Positions 37,492 through 46,300 of a stretch of 64,000 nucleotides of DNA are shown here, piece by piece (position 1 is the stretch's first letter; each line of letters opens with the position of its first letter). The position numbers and the translations under genes were made by a program. The notes below the pieces were generated by a model, which did no database searches, was not told the origin of the DNA, and saw only the letters and a list, made by a program, of their open reading frames with translations. The stretch comes from Flavobacterium restrictum. GTDB lineage: Bacteria; Bacteroidota; Bacteroidia; Flavobacteriales; Flavobacteriaceae. Location: the NCBI RefSeq assembly GCF_007097245.1, contig NZ_VJZT01000004.1:124001-188000 (forward strand), given 5' to 3'.

Positions 37492-40242
37492 TTGACATCT
37501 CAAAAAACAAGCCATCATTTTACAAAAATAGCATTTAAACCTTTGCATACAAACTTATTTAATATCGTTTTATTATCAATTTTCCTAACATTGGGTTCTG
37601 CGAAGGTATATTCACAAGATATTGTCAAAAAAACAGTACCTATTGCCACAAAGAGTCCAAAATCAACAACAAAAGGCAAAAACAAAACGAAGAATAAAGC
37701 TATTCCTTCGACTATTGCCACTGCGGATACCATCAAAAAAGATACTGTTGTAGTCAAAAAAGCGTTTCTAGAAGGCAAAGTAAAATACAAAGCCGAGGAT
37801 TATGCCAAAATTGATCAAAAGAAGAAACTCATTACCTTATACAACAAAGCCGAATTGTATTACCAAGACATCGAGTTAAAATCTGGTATTATTGTTATGG
37901 ATTATGAAAAAAACGAAGTCTATGCGGGAAGAATAAAGGATTCATCAGGTGCTTACACACAGTTTCCTAATTTTAAACAAGGGGCTAATGAGGTTGAACC
38001 CGATTCTATTCGGTTTAATTTTAAAACCAAAAAAGCAATAATTTGGAATTCCCGATCTGATCAAGGCGAGTTCAAAATCAAAGCTGCGATAACCAAAAAA
38101 GAAAATGATTCGGTTTATTTTCTAAAAGGCGCTCGTTTTACCACCTCAAAAGATGTCGATAACCCCGAATATTATTTTCAAACCAATAAAGTAAAATTTA
38201 TTCCAGGCAAAAAAGTAGTTACTGGCTTGACCAATATGGTAATTGCAGGCGTTCCTACGCCTATTGCGCTGCCATTTGCCTATTTTCCTATGAGTAAAGA
38301 AACCAGTGTTTCTGGAATCCTTTTGCCTAGTTACAACGACTCGAATACACGAGGTTTTTCATTGCAAAACGGTGGGTATTATTTTGCTTTAAATGACCAT
38401 TATGATTTAACGGTTTTGGGCGATTATTATACCAATGGGAGTTATGGAATGCGTTTTGAATCCAGTTATGCCAAGCGATACAGCTACCGTGGGAATGTAA
38501 ACGTTCGGTTTGAAAATTTAATTAATAGCGAGCGCGGTTATCCCGATTATTCTAAACAAACCATTTATAATATTCAATGGTCGCATGCTAGAGATTCGAA
38601 GGCGAACCCAAATTCTAGTTTTTCGGCCTCTGTGAATTTAGGAAGTAGTAAATATTTTAAACAATCTATTAATCAGACCAATGTGGGTTCAAACCTTAAC
38701 AATACATTGAGTTCTTCAATTTCCTTTTCCAAAACATTCAATAGTATTCCTCAAATTCGAATGTCGTTATCAGCCACACATTCGCAAAACACAAAAACTC
38801 AAGAAATCAACATGACCTTGCCTACACTGCAATTAAGTGTGGACAGGATTTATCCTTTTGCGCCAAAAGAAGGTATCAAAAAAGGATTCTTCAAAAACAT
38901 CAACTTACAATACAACTTGAACGGTAGAAACAGTTTTGTAACCACCGATTCATTGTTTTTTAAACCCGAAATGTTCAAAAATGCGCAAGTGGGCATGCAA
39001 CACACCATTCCTATAAGTACTAATTTCAAAGTATTTAAATACTTTAGCGCATCGAGTTCCTTCAATTATCAAGAGGTTTGGTATCTGAAAACCATTAGTA
39101 GGAATTATGATAAAGACCAAAGCAAAGTTATTGATAAAGTCGTTAATGGATTTGATGCCTTTAGAACCTATACCTTCTCTAGTAGTATTGGTACTACAAT
39201 TTACGGGACTTTTAATTTTGGCGATGACAAAAAAATAAAATCCATTCGTCACGTCATGCGTCCCTCTATATCTTACGGGTATACGCCAAGTTTCAAAAAA
39301 TATTACGATACTTACGCATCGGATGCTACGGGTACAATGACCAAACAATACACCCGTTTTGAAGGTGGAATTTACGGTGCTCCGGGCATTACAAATTCGA
39401 ATGTTTTGGGTTTTGATTTAAGCAATACTTTTGAAGCCAAAGTTGCCGATAGCGATACCACCAAGGTTGAACCTAAAAAAATAATGCTGCTTAACAATTT
39501 GAATCTTTCTACCAGTTATGATTTGAATGCCAACGGAACCACTTCACTAGCATGGGCGCCGGTTCGAGTTAGCGGTGGGACACAACTTTTCAAAAATAAA
39601 ATGAATGTGAACTTTGGAGCCACATTAGATCCTTATGCGGTAGATAATTCAGGAGGTCGAATCAACATATACAACATCAATAATGGTGGAAGTCTGTTCC
39701 GAATGACCAGCGCCAATATGACCATAAATTATTCGCTTGCGAGTACTGAATTTGATAAAAAAAAGAAAGACGACGACAATCAAGTAGCCAGAAATGGGGG
39801 ACGTGAAGATGATTTATTTGGAAAAAACACCGATGTCCGTAACCAAAAAAGTCAATTTGACGATAAAGAAGACGCCGAAGATCCAATAACCACTTTTTTT
39901 AGATCAAAATTGCCTTGGGACATGACTTTTGCCTATTCCTTAACCTACGGAAATACAAATCGAGAAAAGAAAATAATTAACAATTCAATTATGATTTCTG
40001 CCAATGCCGATTTAACCCCAAAATGGAAAGCAGGACTATCAACAGGATTTGATTTTGTTCAAAAAGGCGTAACGTTTACCCAAATTCGTTTTGAAAGAGA
40101 TTTGTTAAGTTGGCGAATGGATTTTAACTGGACTCCATTTGGCGATTACTCGAACTGGAACTTTTTTATAGGCATAAAATCAGGTGTTTTGAGTGATGTA
40201 AAATGGAACAAACGACGCGTTAATGACAAAACCGTTCGTTAA
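37492..40242 (+). CDS. lptD: LPS-assembly protein LptD-like (OstA) outer-membrane protein
   Basis: About 916 residues. An OstA/LptA-like jelly-roll (VKYKAEDYAKIDQKKKLITL, then IELKSGIIVMDY) is followed by the large LptD beta-barrel with PFAYFPMSKETSVSGILLPSY and many aromatic-ended strands. It inserts lipopolysaccharide into the outer leaflet with LptE. The start is uncertain. There is no in-frame ATG before the signal region; TTG at 37459, 37492 and 37543 are all in frame, and the last would give a compact signal peptide (LFNIVLLSIFLTLGSAKVYSQ). TAAGTTTG at 37487-37494 looks like a -7 box and would favour 37543. The tail is Arg-rich. Confidence 0.86.
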   Translation: MTSQKTSHHFTKIAFKPLHTNLFNIVLLSIFLTLGSAKVYSQDIVKKTVPIATKSPKSTTKGKNKTKNKAIPSTIATADTIKKDTVVVKKAFLEGKVKYKAEDYAKIDQKKKLITLYNKAELYYQDIELKSGIIVMDYEKNEVYAGRIKDSSGAYTQFPNFKQGANEVEPDSIRFNFKTKKAIIWNSRSDQGEFKIKAAITKKENDSVYFLKGARFTTSKDVDNPEYYFQTNKVKFIPGKKVVTGLTNMVIAGVPTPIALPFAYFPMSKETSVSGILLPSYNDSNTRGFSLQNGGYYFALNDHYDLTVLGDYYTNGSYGMRFESSYAKRYSYRGNVNVRFENLINSERGYPDYSKQTIYNIQWSHARDSKANPNSSFSASVNLGSSKYFKQSINQTNVGSNLNNTLSSSISFSKTFNSIPQIRMSLSATHSQNTKTQEINMTLPTLQLSVDRIYPFAPKEGIKKGFFKNINLQYNLNGRNSFVTTDSLFFKPEMFKNAQVGMQHTIPISTNFKVFKYFSASSSFNYQEVWYLKTISRNYDKDQSKVIDKVVNGFDAFRTYTFSSSIGTTIYGTFNFGDDKKIKSIRHVMRPSISYGYTPSFKKYYDTYASDATGTMTKQYTRFEGGIYGAPGITNSNVLGFDLSNTFEAKVADSDTTKVEPKKIMLLNNLNLSTSYDLNANGTTSLAWAPVRVSGGTQLFKNKMNVNFGATLDPYAVDNSGGRINIYNINNGGSLFRMTSANMTINYSLASTEFDKKKKDDDNQVARNGGREDDLFGKNTDVRNQKSQFDDKEDAEDPITTFFRSKLPWDMTFAYSLTYGNTNREKKIINNSIMISANADLTPKWKAGLSTGFDFVQKGVTFTQIRFERDLLSWRMDFNWTPFGDYSNWNFFIGIKSGVLSDVKWNKRRVNDKTVR

Positions 40243-40445
40243 TACAAATGGCTTACGCTTTAGTAACTGTTTAAGTTTTATTTAATTATTTTTTTATGGA
40301 TTATTTTCCGCTATTCATCGTTAAATTTATTCAAAAATAAGCTGATTATTCTTTCAAAATTTGCCTTGCCTATCGAAAAATAATCTCATAAAAATTTAAT
40401 ATCTAAAAATTTAAACAGTTACTTATAATTTCTTAATATAAAATC

Positions 40446-40826
40446 ATGAAAAAAATCATCTTTACCCAAAATGCCCCAGCGCCCATAGGTCCTTATAATC
40501 AAGCGGTTTTAAAAGGAGATACGCTTTATACTTCGGGACAAATTGCCATAGATCCTGCAACAGGAGAATTGATTACAGCCACGATAGAAGCAGAGACTGA
40601 ACAAGTCATGCAAAACATGAAAGCCGTTTTAACCGCGGCGGGTATGACCTTTGAGAATGTGGTAAAAACATCAATATTCATTACGGACATGGCTGATTTT
40701 GGAAAAATAAACACCATTTACGGTTCGTATTTTAACGAAAAAATCGCTCCAGCACGGGAAACGGTTCAAGTGGCTTGCTTGCCAAAAAATGTAAATGTAG
40801 AAATTACTATGATTGCAGTTTTATAA
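40446..40826 (+). CDS. ridA: RidA-family enamine/imine deaminase
   Basis: 126 residues, typical RidA: NAPAPIGPYNQAV, LYTSGQIAIDPATGEL and the C-terminal ARETVQVACLPKNVNVEI with the active Arg. It hydrolyses reactive 2-aminoacrylate-type imines made by PLP enzymes. This copy is intact. Its last ~165 bases recur at about 53,239-53,401, beyond the inserted region, so it marks the left end of the island. Confidence 0.95.
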   Translation: MKKIIFTQNAPAPIGPYNQAVLKGDTLYTSGQIAIDPATGELITATIEAETEQVMQNMKAVLTAAGMTFENVVKTSIFITDMADFGKINTIYGSYFNEKIAPARETVQVACLPKNVNVEITMIAVL

Positions 40827-41082
40827 ACAACAATCATAGTCAATTATTTATTATTGATTAGCAACGTGGTAAGCAATTAGACCATCGATAGGTCTTCTTA
40901 ATACGTTACCTAATGTCATTTCGTATTTATCAAAGGTAAGTTGCAATTCGTCTTTTAGATAAAAAGCGATAGAACCTACAAAATGCACGGGAACTTACTT
41001 GCAATTATCATATTGTCTGATGTAATTTTTCACAAAATATTTCATTCCTTTGAAGATGATTTTTTTACAAAATTCCTTATCC
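40663..41082 (+). repeat. ~420-bp direct repeat, left copy
   Basis: Covers the last ~165 bases of ridA, the short convergent gap, and the 3' end of the sugar-kinase gene. It matches 53239-53657 with about twenty differences by eye (roughly 95 percent). The left copy stops abruptly next to the REP-like hairpin at 41085. Confidence 0.92.
40851..41082 (-). pseudogene. 3' fragment of the N-acetylglucosamine-kinase-like gene
   Basis: Translates as the last ~77 residues of the kinase encoded at 53425-54276, ending IAYHVANQ and then stop. It has no 5' part. An in-frame stop replaces Glu in the NCKEVPVHFVG stretch (GAA to TAA at about 40996), so even this piece is broken. It is a remnant left by duplication. 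Confidence 0.92.
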
Positions 41083-41084
41083 CC

Positions 41085-41115
41085 GCTAGTGCGAGCGTCT
41101 CGCTCGTACCCACAA
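41085..41115. repeat. REP-like terminal hairpin, left
   Basis: 31 nt able to fold through CGAGCG/CGCTCG. It is the inverted counterpart of 41745-41775 with about three mismatches. It starts where homology to the kinase ends, so it marks the edge of a REP/RAYT element. Confidence 0.85.
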
Positions 41116-41121
41116 CAAAAG

Positions 41122-41670
41122 TCAATTCAAATCTATTTCCAAAACGGTATGGTCATTATTGGAATAATTTCTTGCACTACTGTATTTCCAGTCTGTTGGG
41201 TCGGTTACAAACCCTGCTTGAACAGGATTGTTGTGATTGTAGTTTAGTTTTTGTTCAAATACTTTCAAACTCCAAATTTCAATAGGTTGGTTATTTTGTT
41301 GCCAAAATTGTTTTTCTTTTACATTGCTACTTTTCTTACCAGCTCTTTCAAACATCCAAAGCATCCATTCTCGCCTGCTTTCCTGAGGATTGTCTTGAAT
41401 TGTTTTGAGTATTTTTCTAGATGTAAAACCTTTTAAATCCCGCATTAATCCTGATGGATCGCCCAAAGCTGACCTAAAAATCAAATGCACATGACTTGGC
41501 ATAATGCAATAACCATAAATTTCCATTCCCTTGTTTTTCCTGCAATGGTCTAATGATTCGTTCATTATTGCAAAATACAAATCTCTCGTAAATACATCTA
41601 TCCAATTGACTGTTGCAAAACTTACAAAATAAGCTCCTTCTTTCTCGTGGAATTTATATTTTTTACTCAT
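41122..41670 (-). CDS. REP-associated tyrosine transposase (RAYT, IS200-like Y1)
   Basis: 182 residues. HUH nuclease of the Y1 transposase family: the HUH pair is in GYCIMPSHVHLIFR, the catalytic Tyr in KLNYNHNNPVQAGFV, and a WKYSSARNY end is typical. RAYTs cut and move REP palindromes, and the gene here is bracketed by two such hairpins in inverted order, at 41085 and 41745. The protein looks complete. It is single-copy within the window and lies at the left edge of the island. Confidence 0.93.
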   Translation of the reverse strand: MSKKYKFHEKEGAYFVSFATVNWIDVFTRDLYFAIMNESLDHCRKNKGMEIYGYCIMPSHVHLIFRSALGDPSGLMRDLKGFTSRKILKTIQDNPQESRREWMLWMFERAGKKSSNVKEKQFWQQNNQPIEIWSLKVFEQKLNYNHNNPVQAGFVTDPTDWKYSSARNYSNNDHTVLEIDLN

Positions 41671-41695
41671 TTGTTTTTTTTAGTAAATATAAATA

Positions 41696-41728
41696 AAAAA
41701 CTACAACTTTTTTAGGGTTGTAGTTTTG
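41696..41728. terminator. Terminator-like hairpin upstream of the RAYT gene
   Basis: CTACAAC (41701-41707) / GTTGTAG (41717-41723) with an A run before and T run after. It could block transcription into or out of the element. Confidence 0.6.
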
Positions 41729-41744
41729 TTTTACCTGATTTTGA

Positions 41745-41775
41745 TTGTGGGTACGAGCTTGAAGCTCGCACTAGC
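41745..41775. repeat. REP-like terminal hairpin, right
   Basis: TTGTGGGTACGAGCTTGAAG and the following CTCGCACTAGC form a GAGCTT/AAGCTC hairpin. Read in reverse complement it matches the left hairpin, so the RAYT gene is framed by inverted REP units. Confidence 0.85.
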
Positions 41776-41920
41776 CATTGACTTTATTTCTGCTCGCACC
41801 AGCTGGGGCTATGATTTGCGATATTTCCATTGTAAAACTATTTTATTCCATTTTGATAAGTGCAAAAGTAAATATAAATTATCAATTAGGAAAGTTTAAT
41901 TTTCCTTATCTATCTTTTTA

Positions 41921-41951
41921 TTGCATATATTTTCCTTTTTGACTAATTTTG
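41921..41951 (+). promoter_or_regulatory. Promoter of the XRE/antitoxin/toxin operon
   Basis: TTG (41921-41923), 20 bases, then TAATTTTG (41944-41951). The ATG at 41979 follows by 27 bases. Confidence 0.5.
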
Positions 41952-41978
41952 CCCTGTAAACACAAATAGTTTATTCAT

Positions 41979-42353
41979 ATGGTAAGCGTAGGTAAAAACA
42001 TAAAGAAGATTAGAGAGCAAAAGGGCTTAATGCAAAAAGAAGTGGCTTCGGTGGCTGATATGCAAGCTTCTAACTACTCTAAAATAGAAAGTGGGCAAAG
42101 AGATGTTTCTGTAGAAGCATTGGATAAAATCGCCCAATTTTTCGGAATGACGGTAGATGAGATTATCCATTTTGAAGATGCCAAAACTCCTGCACCCGTA
42201 AAAGTGGAAGATAAAACAGCTAATGAAAAAGTACAGTTGATTTCTCAACTTGACGATGAAGATAAAAATGCAGTCTATCGTATCATTGATGGAATGCTCA
42301 CTAAAAATAAATTTCAAACGTTCTTTGAACAAAATATTCAAACTGCTAAATAG
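41979..42353 (+). CDS. XRE-family transcriptional regulator
   Basis: 124 residues: helix-turn-helix at 5-65 (NIKKIREQKGLMQKEVA, then ASNYSKIESGQRDVSVE) and a C-terminal tail with a coiled-coil-like end. It is first in a three-gene operon; the next start codon follows its stop by one base. It probably represses the operon. An additional role as antitoxin is possible. Confidence 0.88.
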   Translation: MVSVGKNIKKIREQKGLMQKEVASVADMQASNYSKIESGQRDVSVEALDKIAQFFGMTVDEIIHFEDAKTPAPVKVEDKTANEKVQLISQLDDEDKNAVYRIIDGMLTKNKFQTFFEQNIQTAK

Positions 42354-42354
42354 T

Positions 42355-42570
42355 ATGAGACACGTAACCGTATATACAACAGATAAGGAATACAGCCACT
42401 TTGTAGAACTGGCTAAAAACCTGCACTACGTTAAAAAAATTGAAACGGATGATGAGCCTACAAAAGAAGAGATTGTAAGCAATTTAAAAAGAGGTTTTGA
42501 AGAATTGCAATTGATTAAAAAAGGCAAATTAAAAACCACTTCTTTAAACGATTTTTTGAATGAGTTATAA
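42355..42570 (+). CDS. Small antitoxin-like protein
   Basis: 71 residues, starting at ATG 42355 just after the regulator stop; the longer frame to 42250 lies within the regulator and is rejected. The sequence (MRHVTVYTTDKEYSHFVELA...KKGKLKTTSLNDFLNEL) resembles short antitoxins paired with RelE/ParE toxins: beta strand, helix, then a Leu-rich tail that wraps the toxin. It overlaps the toxin gene by 11 bases, giving coupled translation. Confidence 0.8.
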   Translation: MRHVTVYTTDKEYSHFVELAKNLHYVKKIETDDEPTKEEIVSNLKRGFEELQLIKKGKLKTTSLNDFLNEL

Positions 42571-42886
42571 AATTGAACTTACCGACAACTTTAAAAAAGA
42601 AGCTAAAAAACTGATTAAAAAATATGCTTCGCTTCGTACAGAAATTGCAGAGCTTGGCAAAGAACTTGCAGAAAACCCAACTACTGGAACACCTTTAGGC
42701 AATGACGTTTACAAAATACGCCTTGCCATCGCTTCTAAAAACAAAGGTAAATCTGGCGGTGCAAGAGTTATATCTTTTGTGAAAATTATTGATGAAACGG
42801 TTTTTCTGCTTTCCATCTACAATAAAGGCGAAAAAGATACTATCTCCGATAAAGAAATTGAAGAACTTTTGAAAGGGTATTTGTAA
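42560..42886 (+). CDS. RelE/ParE-family toxin
   Basis: 108 residues with the RelE fold pattern: KIELTDNFKKEAKKLIKKYASL helix pair, then GTPLGNDVYKIRLAIASKNKGKSGGARVISFVKI and a C-terminal LLSIYNKGEKDTISDKEIEEL. The R-A and K-G-E residues fit the catalytic surface. Targets in this family are mRNA on ribosomes or gyrase. The hairpin after the stop may end the operon. Confidence 0.85.
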   Translation: MSYKIELTDNFKKEAKKLIKKYASLRTEIAELGKELAENPTTGTPLGNDVYKIRLAIASKNKGKSGGARVISFVKIIDETVFLLSIYNKGEKDTISDKEIEELLKGYL

Positions 42887-42891
42887 AGCAA

Positions 42892-42911
42892 AAGCCACCG
42901 AAAGGTGGCTT
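42892..42911. terminator. Hairpin between convergent genes
   Basis: AAGCCACC (42892-42899), GAAA loop, GGTGGCTT (42904-42911). A strong stem but with a poor T run, so termination is only likely. Confidence 0.6.
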
Positions 42912-42934
42912 CGCTGTTTCTATTCTGTTACTTT

Positions 42935-43396
42935 TTAACTCAAAAGCTTTTCTAAATCCGCTTTGAGTAAATCCATTTTCGTATCTAATTTTTTCTTCTT
43001 CACTACTTCTACAAGTAAATCCAATTTCTGTAAAATAGATTGCTTTAAAAAGCTGTACCGCCCTTCTTCGGACTTACTAAAGAAATTTTTATCGTTTACA
43101 ACTATTGGAATACCAATTGATTTTTCATTCTTACGGTAGGCTTCTATTTCTTTTAAAGCTTGCTCCATCATTGGTATTGGATTTACATAAAACTGAAACA
43201 GTGCCAATTTCAAATCCTTGCCGTAATCATCTTGGTTCAACTTCTTTAAAGTATCGCAAATACCTTTTTCTCCCCATATATAAGTCCTAAATAATCGCCC
43301 TTGCTCTGTTGCTAAATCTTTTGTTTGTTGGTCAGCATCAGGATAAGCCTGTGTAACTGAAACATAACAACCTAATATATTTTTATCATCACTCAT
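42935..43396 (-). CDS. Candidate immunity protein to the Rhs/SpvB toxin
   Basis: 153 residues. The ATG (43394-43396) lies two bases past the toxin stop TAA, so the two are translationally coupled. It is predicted cytoplasmic and mostly helical: MSDDKNILGCYVSVTQAYPD, ATEQGRLFRTYIWGEKGICDTLKKL, then LKLALFQFYVNPIPMMEQALKEIEAYRK and a Lys/Leu-rich coiled end. I recognise no family. Position right after a polymorphic-toxin gene is the normal place for its immunity gene, so immunity is inferred from position only. Confidence 0.62.
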   Translation of the reverse strand: MSDDKNILGCYVSVTQAYPDADQQTKDLATEQGRLFRTYIWGEKGICDTLKKLNQDDYGKDLKLALFQFYVNPIPMMEQALKEIEAYRKNEKSIGIPIVVNDKNFFSKSEEGRYSFLKQSILQKLDLLVEVVKKKKLDTKMDLLKADLEKLLS

Positions 43397-43398
43397 TG

Positions 43399-46300
43399 TT
43401 AGTGCATATTGAAGTTTAACGGCCCACGTAAAATTTGATTTTGTCCGAACTCCCATTGGTAAGCCCCAAGCCTGTTAGGGAATGGGATTGCTTCCATATA
43501 CTTATCAGACATAAAAGCTTTAGTGTATCGAGTTTCGGGAATGAGTTTGTTTGTGATACCATTCTTTAAGAACGTTCCGTCATTAGAAAATAGTTTGTAT
43601 CCCCACGTTGGTTTGGTGCTTAACAATGAATTTCCGTGTACGGCTGCTTGCTCTACCGCATTAACTCCCGTCTTAGCGGCACCATGCGCCACCACCTCAT
43701 TCAGTGCAATGGCACTTTCATCAACAATAGGGTTAATACCACTAACAGCGACAGATTTTAACCCTTCAAGATTTGTCGTAACCTTGAATGTTATCCCGCT
43801 TTTAGCTAGTTCTTTACTAGTTTCATTTACAGCTTTAGAAGCTACATTTGCCATTGTTGTTGGTCCAGTAGTCGCTGCAATTGTGCTTTCTGCTTGAATG
43901 CCTACTATACCTGTAGGTGTCAATTCTGAAACAGTGCTTACTGGAACTCTTGGTACTCTAAACAAGCCGCCAGTAACAAAAGATACTCCAGTCGTTATTG
44001 CCAACTCTTTTGGAGTCATTAATGGATCTCCAAAAGCTATGTGGTTTGCTGTACTTGTGAAGAGTGATGATGTTACTGCCGTTGCTGCAACAAGAGAACC
44101 CGCTTGGAAAAACGAAAGACCAGCTACGTTCCCATAAGAGAGCATTGCCCCACCTACGGCACCAATACCAAAAGCTAAAGCACCTTGGCTGTTTAATTGA
44201 AATCCGTGTATGCCCCAATTAATCACTCCCCCTAAAATAGCTAATCCCAAAGTATCCCACCCAAAGAATTCTCCGTTATAATCGGCATATTTCAGCGGAT
44301 TATTCCAGCAATACGCATATCGGTTATAACTTTGGGTATTGTTTGGATCTTGCACATAATTATCAGGTTGCAGGAAACGATGTAATTTAGGGTCATAAAT
44401 ACGACCGTTCATATTTATGAGTCCTACACTTTGCAAATGTTCGTGTCCTGTGTAACCTCTGTCAAGAATAGTAAGACCGTTTAATGCAACTCCAGCACCA
44501 TTTTGTACTTTTAGAATTGCACCCCAAGCATCAAACAAACGTTTTTCTAAAACAACTGCATTGGCATCTGTAATGGCTAGAATACTTCCTTGATAATCGC
44601 GGTGTAAATATAAATAATTTTGGGTTGTACCGTCGCTTTTTAACACAATTGGTGCAGAGTAGCCATCGCCACCTATATAAGTTACAAACTCTGTGCTTGT
44701 TGGAGTGGTTTTTATTTCCATACTGCCATCGGCAGAGTAGTCCTTTCGGTTTGGGCGTAGGGTTTTGTCTGGATTTGTACTACCATAAAACATTGCACTA
44801 CGGTCGTTGTTGTCATTATAAGTAAAACTTATTCGATCTATACCGTCTTCTATTATTTCTACTGGACTTTTAAAGGTGTTGTAGCTTATGCTTTGATTCT
44901 GTCTGTTTAGATAATAGGGTAAGGTTACATCTGTTAGTGTTACGGATGTGTTTTGATAGGCTTTGGCAGTACTAGTGTAATTGTAAGTTCCTAAATTATT
45001 TTGAGTTATCCTGCCACGATCATCATAGTTTTGGGTTTCTATTGCACCTTGTGCGTTTTTGTAAGAGGTTAATCTGTCTAGGTTGTCATAGCTGGTTGTA
45101 AAGTCTTCAGTCCAGTTAAACATATTGTTGTTGCGACTTTTTAAATTTCCTTTTTTTTCATCAAAGGTCGTAGTCAGCGTCATTATATTTGTAGGACTTG
45201 CACTAGTTTTGTCGTGTTTGATTTGGGATGCAAAGCCATAGGTATCATAGTCATTGGTTATGGCAATGCCATTTCCTAAATCTGCCGTTAGCAATTGCCC
45301 ACGAGCATTAACGGTCTTGGTTTGCCATAATATTTTTTGGTTGCTATCGTCTAGGATTTGCCAAGCATAACTGTTTTTGTAAGTGTTTTTTATGGTTTTG
45401 CTGCTTGTTTTACCATTGGCTGTTCCCGTGGTAGTTTCAGTTTCTACTCTTCCAAAAGCGTCAAAAGAATTGATTGTTTTGCTAAAAGTAGCATAAGGAG
45501 TTGTTTCGGTAGTACCTGTCAAACGTTTGTAATCATCATAGGAAAAAGTATTAGTGGTTACAGCGCCCGCTTCCAGTGTGTTTGTGAAAATACTGGAATC
45601 CAACAATTTTGATGTGACATTATAGTTATATGTCGTGCTACTGTTGGTATTGGTTCCTGATATGGTTTTTGTAGTGAGTTTACCCACAGCATCAAGCGTA
45701 TAAGTTGTTGTGCCATTTGGTGTGATCTCAGTGGTGGTTTCACCAAATCCATTGTAGGCGTAACGGTATTCCCCAGCTGATGGGTCGGTTAGTTTTGTTT
45801 TTCGACCCCAGCCGTCTTGCTCTATAGTGGTAACAACCCCATCATAATTGCTAGTTTTTAGATTGCCATTAGCAAAATATGTATAGTTTATTGTGCCACC
45901 TGGTGTATCAGTCATACTAACCACATTGCCTATGGCATTTTTTAAGGAAGTCTTGGTTTTTGAACCATCGTTTACCGTTGTAGATAAGCCTGAATAACTA
46001 ACTGATACTGTTTTTGTTGTGAAGGAAATATTTTGTTTTGTTCTGCCATACTCATCATATTTAGTTTCGTTCCATTGGGTGGCTCCAGTACCAAAATAGG
46101 GTTCACTCACTTTAATATTTCGATCATAAATATCGTATAAATAGGAAACGGAGGAAATAGCAACACCAGAAATATCTCTGACTCCTGAAGTTGTTTTTCT
46201 GCCTAAATCATCAAATAGTTCTTCGCTATAACTACCATCATCACCCGTTGTGGTAATTTTAGTATTTACGCTATTTATTCGAGAATAGGCGTAGTTGTTA

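Larger units (their letters stand above)
41671..41978. other. Intergenic segment with REP hairpin and hairpin near the RAYT start
   Basis: 308 bases. Holds the stem at 41701-41723, the right REP hairpin (41745-41775), the word GCTCGCACCAGCTGGGGC near 41793 that may be a damaged further REP unit, and the promoter region of the following operon. No gene was seen. Confidence 0.65.

Noticed and set aside
44625..44825. Plus-strand frames inside the RHS gene
   Set aside because: They are shadows of the 2115-residue toxin gene, which has strong domain support on the other strand.
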